In this document: in pieces, positions 8,698 to 15,344 of the stretch | Layout of the letters: every line of letters starts with the position of its first letter | How positions within the stretch are numbered: position 1 is the stretch's first letter | Virus record (IMG/VR): IMGVR_UViG_3300025698_000066 | Location: 1 to 21,962 of that record | Strand: one strand, 5' to 3' | Length of the DNA stretch: 21,962 bases | Source: a virus | Position numbers and translations under genes: made by a program | Notes under the pieces: model-generated | Database searches by the model: none | What the model saw: the letters and a program-made list of their open reading frames with translations, nothing else | Told to the model about the DNA's origin: nothing

Positions 8698-9192
8698 CTA
8701 ATTTGTTTGTATAATAGGGAGTTCACCCGTATTATCATTTGTTTTAATATCTTTGTTTAAGTCATCACTTGACTCGAATCTTGCTTTAAAAACAGGACTC
8801 TTTTTTAAGTTATCAACTTCTTTTCTTAAACTGTCAATTTCGGATAACAACTTTTTTTTGTCATCTTCGTCTTCGTCGTCTTTTGGTTTTTCTTTAGGCT
8901 TTTTGCCTTTTTCTGCTTCAACAACTGGTTCAGTTTCAACAATTGGTTCTACAACCTTTTCGGGTTCTTCAACAACTACTGGTTCTTCAACAACTGGTTC
9001 AACAGGTTCAACCTTTTCGGGTTCTTCAACAACTACTGGTTCTTCAACAACTGGTTCAACAGGTTCAACCTTTTCAGGTTCCACAACTACTTCTTCTTTT
9101 TTGTCAGGATTAACAACTTCTTTCAAATCTTCTAAATCTTTCTTCAAACCATTAATCACAACATTCAATTTTTCATATTCTTTACTAGCCAT
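8698..9192 (-). CDS. Nested in-frame scaffold protein (internal start within the protease gene)
   Basis: A 164-residue product beginning at the internal ATG at 9192, in frame with the protease ORF and sharing its stop. The start is preceded by AAGGAGGT 4 nt upstream, one of the strongest Shine-Dalgarno matches in the window and much stronger than the site of the full-length gene. It falls exactly at the junction between the protease domain and the coiled-coil/acidic region. Nested scaffolds are known from lambda (Nu3 inside C). The expected role is to give free scaffold in excess over protease-scaffold fusion during procapsid assembly. Internal initiation is inferred from sequence only. Confidence 0.65.
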   Translation of the reverse strand: MASKEYEKLNVVINGLKKDLEDLKEVVNPDKKEEVVVEPEKVEPVEPVVEEPVVVEEPEKVEPVEPVVEEPVVVEEPEKVVEPIVETEPVVEAEKGKKPKEKPKDDEDEDDKKKLLSEIDSLRKEVDNLKKSPVFKARFESSDDLNKDIKTNDNTGELPIIQTN

Positions 9193-9726
9193 ATTGACCT
9201 CCTTACTTTTTTTATTATTAATAAACATTTTAGCAACAGCCATTGCTTGACCATGCCTATTACTAGGAATAGCAACAAAGCTTGCTTCTAAAAGTTCAAG
9301 AACAGTATAAACGGTTCTTTTAACACCATCCACTTCTTTTTCCACAAAATCTTTAACTATAGCACCAATACTAATACCTATAATTGCACCCTCATCAAGC
9401 ATTCCTTTAATCATTCTAGCCAAAGGATTACTCAAAAACCATTTAGGTTCAGCAATATAAGCATAATGCTCACCAATCTTTTTAACACGACGATTAGTCC
9501 ACTCACCAACCATGTTCTCAACTTTGTTCTCATGATTAACCAAAATGCTAACACGACCATCATCTTTACTTAAAGTTTTCAATGCTTCAACACCAACGAT
9601 TTCTCCATCACGGTCAACACTATTATCGCTAAGAACAGCAATATAAGAGTCTCCTTGTTTCATAAGCGTTTGGAACAATTCAATATTATCATAACCTTGA
9701 GTTCTTTTTTCCATATTAATTACCAT
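8698..9726 (-). CDS. HK97-type prohead protease fused to an acidic scaffold domain
   Basis: About 342 residues from the ATG at 9726; an ATG at 9714 in the same frame is an alternative, and upstream codons belong to the portal gene. Residues ~1-175 are a U35-type prohead protease: the candidate catalytic His in ILVNHENKV, the Ser in AIIGISIGAIV, and the LLEASFVAIPSN block that follows. A second domain begins at MASKEYEKLN, with a predicted coiled coil (VINGLKKDLEDLKEV), an acidic Pro/Val/Glu-rich stretch made of 19-residue tandem repeats, a Lys/Asp-rich stretch, and another coiled coil (LLSEIDSLRKEVDNLKK). This is the classic layout of a scaffolding protein fused to its protease. The scaffold portion also has its own ribosome site (separate entry). 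The capsid gene follows 16 nt downstream. Confidence 0.85.
   Translation of the reverse strand: MVINMEKRTQGYDNIELFQTLMKQGDSYIAVLSDNSVDRDGEIVGVEALKTLSKDDGRVSILVNHENKVENMVGEWTNRRVKKIGEHYAYIAEPKWFLSNPLARMIKGMLDEGAIIGISIGAIVKDFVEKEVDGVKRTVYTVLELLEASFVAIPSNRHGQAMAVAKMFINNKKSKEVNMASKEYEKLNVVINGLKKDLEDLKEVVNPDKKEEVVVEPEKVEPVEPVVEEPVVVEEPEKVEPVEPVVEEPVVVEEPEKVVEPIVETEPVVEAEKGKKPKEKPKDDEDEDDKKKLLSEIDSLRKEVDNLKKSPVFKARFESSDDLNKDIKTNDNTGELPIIQTN
8955..9080 (-). repeat. 57-bp tandem repeat in the scaffold region
   Basis: Two full copies of a 57-bp unit (8955-9011 and 9012-9068) plus a partial third, encoding a 19-residue period rich in Glu, Pro and Val (EEPEKVEPVEPVVEEPVVV). The copies are almost identical at DNA level, so the array could change length by slippage. 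It forms a probably extended acidic linker between two coiled coils. Confidence 0.85.
9197..9204 (-). promoter_or_regulatory. Internal Shine-Dalgarno site for the nested scaffold
   Basis: AAGGAGGT on the minus strand, 4 nt before the in-frame ATG at 9192, inside the protease-scaffold gene. Such a site is unlikely in the middle of a gene by chance, and its position at the domain boundary supports a dedicated scaffold start. Confidence 0.7.
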
Positions 9727-9733
9727 TTTTTTT

Positions 9734-11941
9734 TTATACTTGCACAAACACAACAGTATCACGGTCATTAGGCATAAACGGAGGGTTCTGACCTCTATAC
9801 TGCTTACCATTATACTCTACAACAAACTCTTCATCAAGAGGAATACTCTTTTCTTTACTACCATAACTTTCACCCATAAGCTTACTAACTTCACTAGTCC
9901 TAGCATCATAAGTAATAATCAAATACTTTTCTAATTCCAACTCAGACTCTTTACTACTTAACAACTTATTCTCATTAAAAAAACGAGACGTTTCAGTCCT
10001 GGCAATTCTTTCAGCCTGAGAATCAACACTACCTTTAAACAAGTCTTTAATATGGTCTTTGATAACAGTTTTTGTAGCACCATTTTTCAAATCTGTTTCA
10101 ACCTGTTTCAAAATCTTTAATTGCAACACTTTGGTCGCACCTTTAATACCACTCCATTGTTTACCAATAGGAGTAATATAACCTTCAACTTGTTGATAAG
10201 TCAAACTCTTAAGCTTCTCATTCATTTTATCAGTGAAACCAATTTGCACATCTAACTCTTTTTCTGCACTATCTAAACCACTAACCATTCCTTGCTTAAC
10301 AAAATGTTTAACAGCAACCAAAAAAGGAAAACTGTTAATACCACTAAAAAGTATTCTAATAAAGTCACCAAACTCTTTATGCATTTTGCCAACATCCAAA
10401 TTGTCAACAGCTTTCAAAGCCTCTTTTTCCCATTTTTTGTAAACTTTTTTATAAAAATCGTAATAGTCACTAGAATCATTCATAATGTTTTTTACATCAT
10501 CATTAAAACTTTTTTCTAATTTGAAACTTTTATCTTCCATATCATTATCTTTAGAATCATCTTCAGGCTTATTATCAAAAGGGTTATCTCCACCAAACAA
10601 GCTAGGAGTCTTATTATAAGGTTCATCACCCCACTCAACAGGTTCTTTACCTTTACTTCTACGATACTCATTAATAGTAAGAGCACCCTTATCAAGCTCT
10701 TGCATTGCCTGGTCAAACTCAACCTGTTCTTCAACCTGGTCTTTAGGAACATACTTAAAAACGAAACCCAATTCTTTATCCTGAAACCTTTCTTTCAATA
10801 TAATATTTGTTATTCTTTCTAACTCTTTATAATAAGGCTTAATAGCATTCTTTACAGTAATACGTTCTTGACCAGCCTGATTACCTTGATTAACATTCTC
10901 ATGAAAACCGGCTTCAGTAGGACTAACACCAAACGCTCCAAACACTAAATGATGATACCATTTTTGACCATCCAACCATTCCATATCTCTTTGAGTCATA
11001 TTAAAGTTTTGGAAAACAGCATCCTTAAGATTATTAAACAATAACCTGTGAGGTTTACCTTTTGTTTGATTAACCCAAGACTTTTTCATCTTTTCCAAAC
11101 TTTCAGGGTTAGCACCAGGAAGAGTAAGCATTCCAGCAGGAATAGCATTATCTTTAAAAAAATCTTTATTATACCTAGTACTCTGAATCAAAAGTTCTAA
11201 CACTTGCACAATGCTTTGAACAGGACTAAAACCGTACAAAGAATAACTACGCTTATTCATCATACTATAAACTACTTCGTCAGGATAAAACATTATGGGA
11301 TTAGTTTTAGGATTCTTAAAACTATACTGGTAGTAAGCTTGAAGCCTACGATAAATATCAATTTGTTTTAGAAACGTTCCAGAATCAGCAGGAAACACTT
11401 GAACAAGTTCTCTATCACCAAAGTCTTTAAGAACAATTCTTAACTCTTTTCCTTTTTCTCTACCGAGCTCGTCTCTTACTTCAACACTTTTTTCTTCATA
11501 ACTATCAGCACTAAACACGTTAACAATTGTTCCAGCATCAATCTCTCCTAAATCGGTAATAATCATTGAATGAATATCGTTAATCGAGTTATGGTTAGTG
11601 TTAAGGTCAAGCAAAAAGTTTTTAGCTTCTTCAATCTCGTTAGTGTAGTCTGTTTCGTCTTCAGAATCTTTTTTCACAAGGTCCCATTTAGTATTGGTAA
11701 CTTCTTTTTTAATAGTGCTTAACACCATTTGTACCCATGCGCTTTTGCTAAAATCTCTTATTTCTGTAACGTTAAGGTTTCTTGGTTGTCCTATTCTTGC
11801 TGTGAAAAACCATTCAGGAAACACTGGTAGTTTATCGCTACTTTTTCCGAAGTTTCCTGTGAAGAAAGCCAAATCTTTAACTCCACTTACGAATTTAGAA
11901 ATTGTTTCTTTTAAACTAGTTTTTTGTTTAGATGGAGCCAT
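9734..11941 (-). CDS. Portal protein fused to a MuF-like head protein
   Basis: 735 residues. Residues ~1-430 are a portal of the HK97/SPP1 broad family: the early segment VTEIRDFSKSAWVQMVLSTIKKEV, a middle with YRRLQAYYQYSFKN, FYPDEVVYSMMNKRSYSLYGFSPVQS and YNKDFFKDNAIPAGMLTLPG, then GAFGVSPTEAGFHENVNQGNQAGQE near residue 345. A charged linker (~450-480, GGDNPFDNKPEDDSKDND) joins it to a helical region and a C-terminal Mu gpF-like module with IARTETSRFFNEN (ARTET at 647-651) and YDARTSEV. Most phages encode these as separate neighbours; here they are one chain. The final motif reads PPFMPNDRD where the family usually has PPxHPNCRC. The ATG directly follows an AAATTTAAAT-type stretch with no Shine-Dalgarno; a TATA box 28 nt upstream suggests a leaderless message. 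Confidence 0.88.
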   Translation of the reverse strand: MAPSKQKTSLKETISKFVSGVKDLAFFTGNFGKSSDKLPVFPEWFFTARIGQPRNLNVTEIRDFSKSAWVQMVLSTIKKEVTNTKWDLVKKDSEDETDYTNEIEEAKNFLLDLNTNHNSINDIHSMIITDLGEIDAGTIVNVFSADSYEEKSVEVRDELGREKGKELRIVLKDFGDRELVQVFPADSGTFLKQIDIYRRLQAYYQYSFKNPKTNPIMFYPDEVVYSMMNKRSYSLYGFSPVQSIVQVLELLIQSTRYNKDFFKDNAIPAGMLTLPGANPESLEKMKKSWVNQTKGKPHRLLFNNLKDAVFQNFNMTQRDMEWLDGQKWYHHLVFGAFGVSPTEAGFHENVNQGNQAGQERITVKNAIKPYYKELERITNIILKERFQDKELGFVFKYVPKDQVEEQVEFDQAMQELDKGALTINEYRRSKGKEPVEWGDEPYNKTPSLFGGDNPFDNKPEDDSKDNDMEDKSFKLEKSFNDDVKNIMNDSSDYYDFYKKVYKKWEKEALKAVDNLDVGKMHKEFGDFIRILFSGINSFPFLVAVKHFVKQGMVSGLDSAEKELDVQIGFTDKMNEKLKSLTYQQVEGYITPIGKQWSGIKGATKVLQLKILKQVETDLKNGATKTVIKDHIKDLFKGSVDSQAERIARTETSRFFNENKLLSSKESELELEKYLIITYDARTSEVSKLMGESYGSKEKSIPLDEEFVVEYNGKQYRGQNPPFMPNDRDTVVFVQV

Positions 11942-11965
11942 ATTTAAATGTAATGATTAACTTAT

Positions 11966-11973
11966 TATTTAAA
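11966..11973 (-). promoter_or_regulatory. Archaeal TATA box for leaderless portal transcript
   Basis: TTTAAATA on the minus strand centred 28 nt before the portal ATG (11941). With the archaeal TATA-to-start spacing of about 26 nt, transcription would begin at or within a few bases of the ATG, and no Shine-Dalgarno is present. The same box and spacing recur before the gene starting at 15312. Confidence 0.65.
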
Positions 11974-11989
11974 GTGTTGCCTTATTAAG

Positions 11990-12060
11990 AGCAGACGTCC
12001 AGATTTGAACTGGGATTTTCAGCTTACAGGGCTGACGTTCTACCGTTGAACTACGAATGC
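11990..12060 (-). tRNA. tRNA-Thr (anticodon TGT), atypical
   Basis: 71 nt including the discriminator. It folds as a cloverleaf: D arm GTTC/GAAC with a GG-containing loop, anticodon stem TCAGC/GCTGA around loop CCTGTAA (anticodon TGT, reads ACA), and T loop TTCAAAT. First pairs G1-C72 and C2-G71 and discriminator T73 match archaeal tRNA-Thr identity. Oddities: position 33 is C rather than the near-universal T; acceptor pairs 4-69 (T-C) and 5-68 (T-T) and the outermost T-stem pair are mismatched. No CCA is encoded. It could be a functional divergent viral tRNA or one starting to decay. It begins one base after the tRNA-Pro ends. Confidence 0.72.
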
Positions 12061-12061
12061 A

Positions 12062-12132
12062 TGGGACATCTCAGAATCAAACTGAGGTCTTGGCAGTCCA
12101 AGTGCCAGATGCTATCACTACACCAATATCCC
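12062..12132 (-). tRNA. tRNA-Pro (anticodon TGG)
   Basis: 71 nt including discriminator A73. The acceptor stem GGGATAT/ATGTCCC is fully paired with one T-G wobble, anticodon stem TGGCA/TGCCA encloses CTTGGAC (anticodon TGG, reads CCA), and T stem CTCAG/CTGAG encloses TTTGATT. The D stem (GTGT/GCAT) includes wobbles. No CCA is encoded. It follows the stop of the 156-residue gene by 14 nt, separated by T-runs, and abuts tRNA-Thr with a single base between them, so the two must be cut from one transcript. Confidence 0.85.
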
Positions 12133-12153
12133 AAAAAACAAAAAAACTAAAAA
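12133..12153 (-). terminator. T-run tract between the 156-residue gene and the tRNAs
   Basis: Minus-strand T runs of 5, 7 and 6 bases, overlapping the TAG stop of the upstream gene and ending directly at the first base of tRNA-Pro. It looks like an archaeal U-tract terminator, yet no separate tRNA promoter is visible, so the tRNAs may depend on read-through. Confidence 0.45.
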
Positions 12154-12617
12154 GGATTAACCAACAACCTATCAACAAAAACAAACCTTTTAACAACATC
12201 CTGCTCAATCTCAAAAACAATCCGAGGATGAGTAAAAATACGCTGCCTAAACTGAGCAAACAACTGAATCCCATTATCCTTATCACTCATACCCTTATCA
12301 AACAAGTAACCCTTAATAGACTCTTCTTTAACAACACCAACAATTTCTTCAATAATATTCTTCAACTTAGACACCTGAACCTCATTAGCCCACTCCTCAA
12401 ACTTCACAATTTTAGCAAACTCCTCCTTCCAATCCTTCAAGTTCTGCTCAATCTTAGGAATATTATCCTTAGCATTCTGCAAATCCTTAACAAGCTTATC
12501 AACATTTTGTCTACAACCCTTAACAGCCTGCAACACTTGTTTACTATCCATTTCTTCATCTTCAATACTAGTCTTCATAACAATCTTGTTACCTTTTTGT
12601 TTAAACACTCTTCTCAT
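12147..12617 (-). CDS. Coiled-coil protein of unknown function, head module
   Basis: 156 residues; the ATG overlaps the stop of the upstream gene (TAATG), with GGAGAGTG upstream. It is charged and mostly helical, with a long predicted coiled coil from about residue 25 to 100 (KQVLQAVKGCRQNVDKLVKDLQNAKDNIPKIEQNL, FAKIVKFEEWANEVQVSKLKNIIEEIV). The C-terminus (FAQFRQRIFTHPRIVFEIEQDVVKRFVFVDRLL) is less charged. I recognise no family. Sitting between terminase and portal and translationally coupled to the gene before it, it may act in packaging or head assembly; this is positional inference. Its sense strand is G/T-rich like TerL and unlike the A-rich accessory genes. Confidence 0.65.
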   Translation of the reverse strand: MRRVFKQKGNKIVMKTSIEDEEMDSKQVLQAVKGCRQNVDKLVKDLQNAKDNIPKIEQNLKDWKEEFAKIVKFEEWANEVQVSKLKNIIEEIVGVVKEESIKGYLFDKGMSDKDNGIQLFAQFRQRIFTHPRIVFEIEQDVVKRFVFVDRLLVNPF

Positions 12618-13057
12618 TATAATTCACTCTCCTTAAACTCTTCTTTCTTTAAAGATTTTCTAAACTCTATTCTTTCAATAACAATCTTTTCCAAAACGTA
12701 ATTAGCATCAACCAACGTTTTTCTTGTTTCACCACGGTCATTAGTAAACACAGAGTATCGTTTGTTTATTTCTTTATTACCAGTTTTATCTTTTTTGTAA
12801 ACCTTGTAATTTATAACGCCAACACCATTACTCATAGTAGCACTAAGACCACAAACAAACATTTTAGGCGGTTCAGTCTTCCAAACATTAATGGTTCCCA
12901 TAGGAATCTTAGTATGTTTAGCACTACTCAACTCTCTTAATTGTTTATACCTTTTTTTGAGTCTTGAATGTACAGGCATTAAAATGTTAACGTCTATTGC
13001 TTCCGCAGCTTTTTCTATAACTCCATAATTCTTTGTGCTATTATCTTTTTCACTCAT
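12617..13057 (-). CDS. Unknown protein, packaging/head module
   Basis: 146 residues with GAGGT 8 nt before the ATG. The N-terminal third has a basic helical patch (VHSRLKKRYKQLREL); the middle has short beta-like stretches (IPMGTINVWKTEPPKMFVCGLSATM, VGVINYKVYKKD); the C-terminus is helical and charged (VDANYVLEKIVIERIEFRKSLKKEEFKE). No motif allows assignment. It starts 14 bp after the wHTH gene and overlaps the next gene by one base, so it belongs to the TerL-to-coiled-coil operon. Confidence 0.6.
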   Translation of the reverse strand: MSEKDNSTKNYGVIEKAAEAIDVNILMPVHSRLKKRYKQLRELSSAKHTKIPMGTINVWKTEPPKMFVCGLSATMSNGVGVINYKVYKKDKTGNKEINKRYSVFTNDRGETRKTLVDANYVLEKIVIERIEFRKSLKKEEFKESEL

Positions 13058-13071
13058 TTGTTTTTACCTCA

Positions 13072-13302
13072 CTATACTTTTTTGTATCTATAAAAAGTTA
13101 CCAACTTATAACAATTAGCAAACTTTTTACCAACAATACGCGTATCACAGATTTGTGTTTCAAAACCTTCCAAACGCCCAATAATTCTTAAATCCTTATA
13201 AACATTTTTAGGATTCAAACTCAATTCTTCTATTAATTGTTTTCCACTAAACCATTGACAAACATGTTCTTCTAAAAAGGTTTCTATTACGAACCTGCTC
13301 AC
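13072..13302 (-). CDS. Winged-helix DNA-binding protein
   Basis: I place the start at the GTG at 13302, which overlaps the TGA of the preceding microprotein (GTGA) with AAGG just before it, giving 76 residues. A longer frame opens at a GTG at 13362, but its extra 20 residues lie over the zinc-ribbon gene in another frame. The sequence reads as a winged helix: a first helix (FVIETFLEEHVCQWF), a helix-turn-helix (SGKQLIEELSLNPKNVYKDLRIIGRLEGF) and a wing (TQICDTRIVGKKFANCYKLVTFY). It lies in the packaging operon after TerL and could be a regulator or a DNA-contacting packaging factor. The function is inferred from fold only. Confidence 0.6.
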   Translation of the reverse strand: MSRFVIETFLEEHVCQWFSGKQLIEELSLNPKNVYKDLRIIGRLEGFETQICDTRIVGKKFANCYKLVTFYRYKKV

Positions 13303-13391
13303 CTTAACTTTTTCCCGCAATAATTGCAGTACTTTTTCTCCTTTTTTTGTTCTTGTTTGCACATTTTACACTCACCAAAATACTTTTTCAT
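13299..13391 (-). CDS. 30-residue zinc-ribbon microprotein overlapping TerL
   Basis: A short ORF starting at an ATG that overlaps the TerL stop (ATGA) and ending in a TGA that overlaps the GTG of the wHTH gene (GTGA). It encodes 30 residues with Cys at 8, 11, 22 and 25: ECKMCK, a ten-residue Lys/Glu/Gln spacer, then YCNYCGKKL. Two CxxC knuckles, the second followed by GKKL, are the hallmark of a zinc ribbon, and all four ligands fit in this one short frame. Both overlaps are of the translational-coupling type used elsewhere in this genome. It could instead be the N-terminal zinc ribbon of a protein split from the wHTH by a frameshift. Confidence 0.65.
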   Translation of the reverse strand: MKKYFGECKMCKQEQKKEKKYCNYCGKKLR

Positions 13392-14710
13392 ATGAACCCC
13401 ATAATAGCCTTAGCCTCCAACTCAAACACCATACGCATCATTAACGTATCAGCAAAATCAGGACTACCAGCCAAATTCTCCTTAATATCATCCTTCTTCA
13501 TAATACGCTGCTTCTTCTCAGTATCATCAATATCCAAACTCTTAATCATACTCAACTCATTAACAATCTGCTCCCTAACACCAGGGTCACCAGTCTTCAC
13601 ACGAATCCGCCTCTGATTAACCATTTCGGCAAGCTTAAAATAACACTCACTACGCAAATTAGCAAAAGTCTCAGAGTTAACAGCCTTACCACCACCATGA
13701 AAAGTTTTAATACCCTCCATATACGATTCCAAATAGTTCCCCATACCATCACTATCAGCAACAACATGACTCCTAGGAACATGACACTTCTTACTAGTCA
13801 ACTTCAAAGCTTGTTCAATACTCTTACCATCACTAATACTTTGAACAATAGGAAACTCACAAACCAAACCCTTCCAACTACTAACAACAAACTTATCACG
13901 CCCCTTCATAGCAAGGTCCGAACTAATATATCTTTCATCAGATTCAAGAATAAACTCATTACTAAACATGTCAATAATGGCATCATACTCAAAAATGCTA
14001 TTAGGGTCATCATCATACTCCCAATTACCAAACATCAACCTCTGCTTTTTGCTCGGGTCACTAAGCTGAGACAAACTAGCCTTATAACTGCTTGCAGTAT
14101 AAGGATTATCAAAATACAAACTTTGAATAAAACAATAATTATCTGGAAGAGTCTTATTTTTCCAACGCTTATAAAACACAGTATACAACCAATTCTTTTT
14201 CGGATTACAACTCAAAAAAATAAAAGCATGAATGTTTAACTCTTTATTAAAATGCCTATTAATACGAGATTTAAGCGTGTCAAAAGCTCCAAAGTGAACC
14301 TCACCAGCCTCTTCAATAAAACCACCAGTAAACTCCAAACTACCAAACCGCTCATACAACGGGTCACTAGGCAAATACTTAAGGTCCAACAAGTCAATAC
14401 GACTACCATTAACAAACTCAATATAGTTATACTGACCATTAAGCTTATAACAAGACTTAGGAAGATTATGAAAACGCATAACTTTCTGAAAAGTAACATA
14501 AGTACTAGCCATCAAACGTTTTAACTCATTCCTACCCATAAACCATTTAGTTCCAGGATAAGCTAAACACATAACAATAAGCCATTCACAACCAAACCAA
14601 CTCTTACCCCCTCCAGCGCCACCACCGAAAAGTAAAAAGTCAGTCTGTTTGTTCTGAGTTATCTTCCATGCTTGGCTTTGTTTCTTCGTTGGTTTTAATT
14701 GTATTTTCAT
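13388..14710 (-). CDS. terL: Terminase large subunit (TerL)
   Basis: 440 residues. The N-terminal ATPase has Walker A GGGAGGGKS (residues ~29-37), Walker B GGFIEEAGEV (~130) and a coupling motif FLSCNPKKNW (~166). The C-terminal RNase H-like nuclease shows acidic residues at SSDLAMKGRDKFV, VVADSDGMG and GSPDFADTLMM. Length and motif order are normal for the phage terminase family (Terminase_6/PBSX-like). It cuts concatemeric genomes and drives DNA into the procapsid through the portal. The gene overlaps TerS by 71 nt and the zinc-ribbon microprotein by 4 nt. No Shine-Dalgarno precedes its ATG, so coupling to TerS is likely. Past the overlap the sense strand becomes strongly G/T-rich. Confidence 0.95.
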   Translation of the reverse strand: MKIQLKPTKKQSQAWKITQNKQTDFLLFGGGAGGGKSWFGCEWLIVMCLAYPGTKWFMGRNELKRLMASTYVTFQKVMRFHNLPKSCYKLNGQYNYIEFVNGSRIDLLDLKYLPSDPLYERFGSLEFTGGFIEEAGEVHFGAFDTLKSRINRHFNKELNIHAFIFLSCNPKKNWLYTVFYKRWKNKTLPDNYCFIQSLYFDNPYTASSYKASLSQLSDPSKKQRLMFGNWEYDDDPNSIFEYDAIIDMFSNEFILESDERYISSDLAMKGRDKFVVSSWKGLVCEFPIVQSISDGKSIEQALKLTSKKCHVPRSHVVADSDGMGNYLESYMEGIKTFHGGGKAVNSETFANLRSECYFKLAEMVNQRRIRVKTGDPGVREQIVNELSMIKSLDIDDTEKKQRIMKKDDIKENLAGSPDFADTLMMRMVFELEAKAIMGFI

Positions 14711-15044
14711 TAGCGGAAGTTAATATTTCGAAAGTCACATTATTAAATGCTTGACCCTCATGTTCAATCACTTGTTTTTCAACATAACCACGATTTTTCA
14801 TTAAAGTTTTTGCTAAGAACATTTGAACTTTGAAATTACCATTTTTAGCATGTTCTAAAAGTCCTTCTTCAACCACATCAAGAACCCTATCTTTAAAATC
14901 GTTAAAAGCTTGTTTAAACTCTGCATGAGAATCCATCCAAGACCTATAAGTGCTTCTAGTAATATTAATACTATCACATGTTTTTCCAATGTTGTAATTG
15001 TTTTTAACGTAGTTTTTTAGAAACTGTATTTGTTTTACTTTCAT
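14640..15044 (-). CDS. terS: Terminase small subunit (TerS)
   Basis: 134 residues. The N-terminal ~45 residues form a helix-turn-helix of the phBC6A51 type (KQIQFLKNYVKNNYNIGKTCDSINITRSTYRSWMDSHAEF). This leads into helices (FKQAFNDFKDRVLDVVEEGLLEHAKNG) typical of the oligomerisation domain, with LAKTLMKNRGYVEK afterwards, and ends in an acidic disordered tail. It recognises the packaging site and loads TerL. The position immediately before TerL with a 71-nt overlap fits. It overlaps the upstream 54-residue ORF by 41 nt. Confidence 0.88.
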   Translation of the reverse strand: MKVKQIQFLKNYVKNNYNIGKTCDSINITRSTYRSWMDSHAEFKQAFNDFKDRVLDVVEEGLLEHAKNGNFKVQMFLAKTLMKNRGYVEKQVIEHEGQAFNNVTFEILTSANENTIKTNEETKPSMEDNSEQTD

Positions 15045-15168
15045 TTTCTTTTTCCAGCAAGGTTATTGTTTCGTTTAGTTTAAGGTTTAGTTCTTTGTCT
15101 TCTATGTTGTCTAGTTTTCCTTGTAGCCAGTATAGGTTGTTTATTGCGTTTTGTGTTGTTTTTTGCAT
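15004..15168 (-). CDS. Small coiled protein upstream of TerS (54 aa)
   Basis: A 54-residue ORF from the ATG at 15168 to a TAA inside TerS. The sequence is helical (TTQNAINNLYWLQGKLDN, DKELNLKLNETITLLEKENE) with a regular coiled-coil pattern. It shares the A/C-rich sense strand of the RHH gene before it, which differs sharply from TerL. It starts 15 bp after the RHH stop. There is no clear Shine-Dalgarno (AAAAGAAA before the ATG). The final 13 codons are constrained by overlap with TerS. I cannot assign a function. Confidence 0.5.
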   Translation of the reverse strand: MQKTTQNAINNLYWLQGKLDNIEDKELNLKLNETITLLEKENESKTNTVSKKLR

Positions 15169-15183
15169 TTTCTTTTATATATA

Positions 15184-15312
15184 TTATTGTTTTAGTTTTT
15201 GTTTAATGTAATCTTTTAAAAACATTTTATTTAAACAACTCTCACTTTTTAATTTTGAATGTGTTTCTGAATCTAGTTCTATTCTTATGCTTTTTGTTGT
15301 TTTTGTTGTCAT
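15184..15312 (-). CDS. Ribbon-helix-helix regulator, 42 aa, leaderless
   Basis: A 42-residue ORF fitting the ribbon-helix-helix pattern: a basic N-terminal strand with alternating residues (TKTTKSIRIEL), helix 1 (DSETHSKLKSES), turn, helix 2 (MFLKDYIKQKLKQ). RHH proteins bind operators as dimers through the N-terminal strands; many are autoregulatory repressors. It has no Shine-Dalgarno, but TTTAAATA is centred 28 nt before the ATG, which fits a leaderless transcript. It heads the RHH-54aa-TerS-TerL series and may control late packaging genes; this is inference. Confidence 0.7.
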   Translation of the reverse strand: MTTKTTKSIRIELDSETHSKLKSESCLNKMFLKDYIKQKLKQ

Positions 15313-15336
15313 TTGTGTTTTTAGTGTTTTTACTTA

Positions 15337-15344
15337 TATTTAAA
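15337..15344 (-). promoter_or_regulatory. TATA box for the RHH-terminase transcript
   Basis: TTTAAATA on the minus strand (wider context CATTTAAATATAAG), centred 28 nt before the ATG at 15312, in the 44-bp gap after the YopX gene. The spacing is identical to that before the portal gene. Confidence 0.65.

Noticed and set aside
11941-11950. TATTTAAAT directly at the portal start as a promoter for that gene
   Set aside because: It touches the ATG, so transcription would begin inside the gene; the box at 11966-11973 has the right distance.
11990-12060. tRNA-Tyr (GTA) instead of tRNA-Thr
   Set aside because: A GTA anticodon would need the anticodon stem shifted by one base, which breaks its pairing; G1-C72 also does not fit archaeal Tyr identity.
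13303-13362. 20-residue N-terminal extension of the wHTH protein from a GTG at 13362
   Set aside because: The same DNA encodes a four-Cys zinc ribbon in another frame with better overlap signals, and the extension is low-complexity Lys/Glu.
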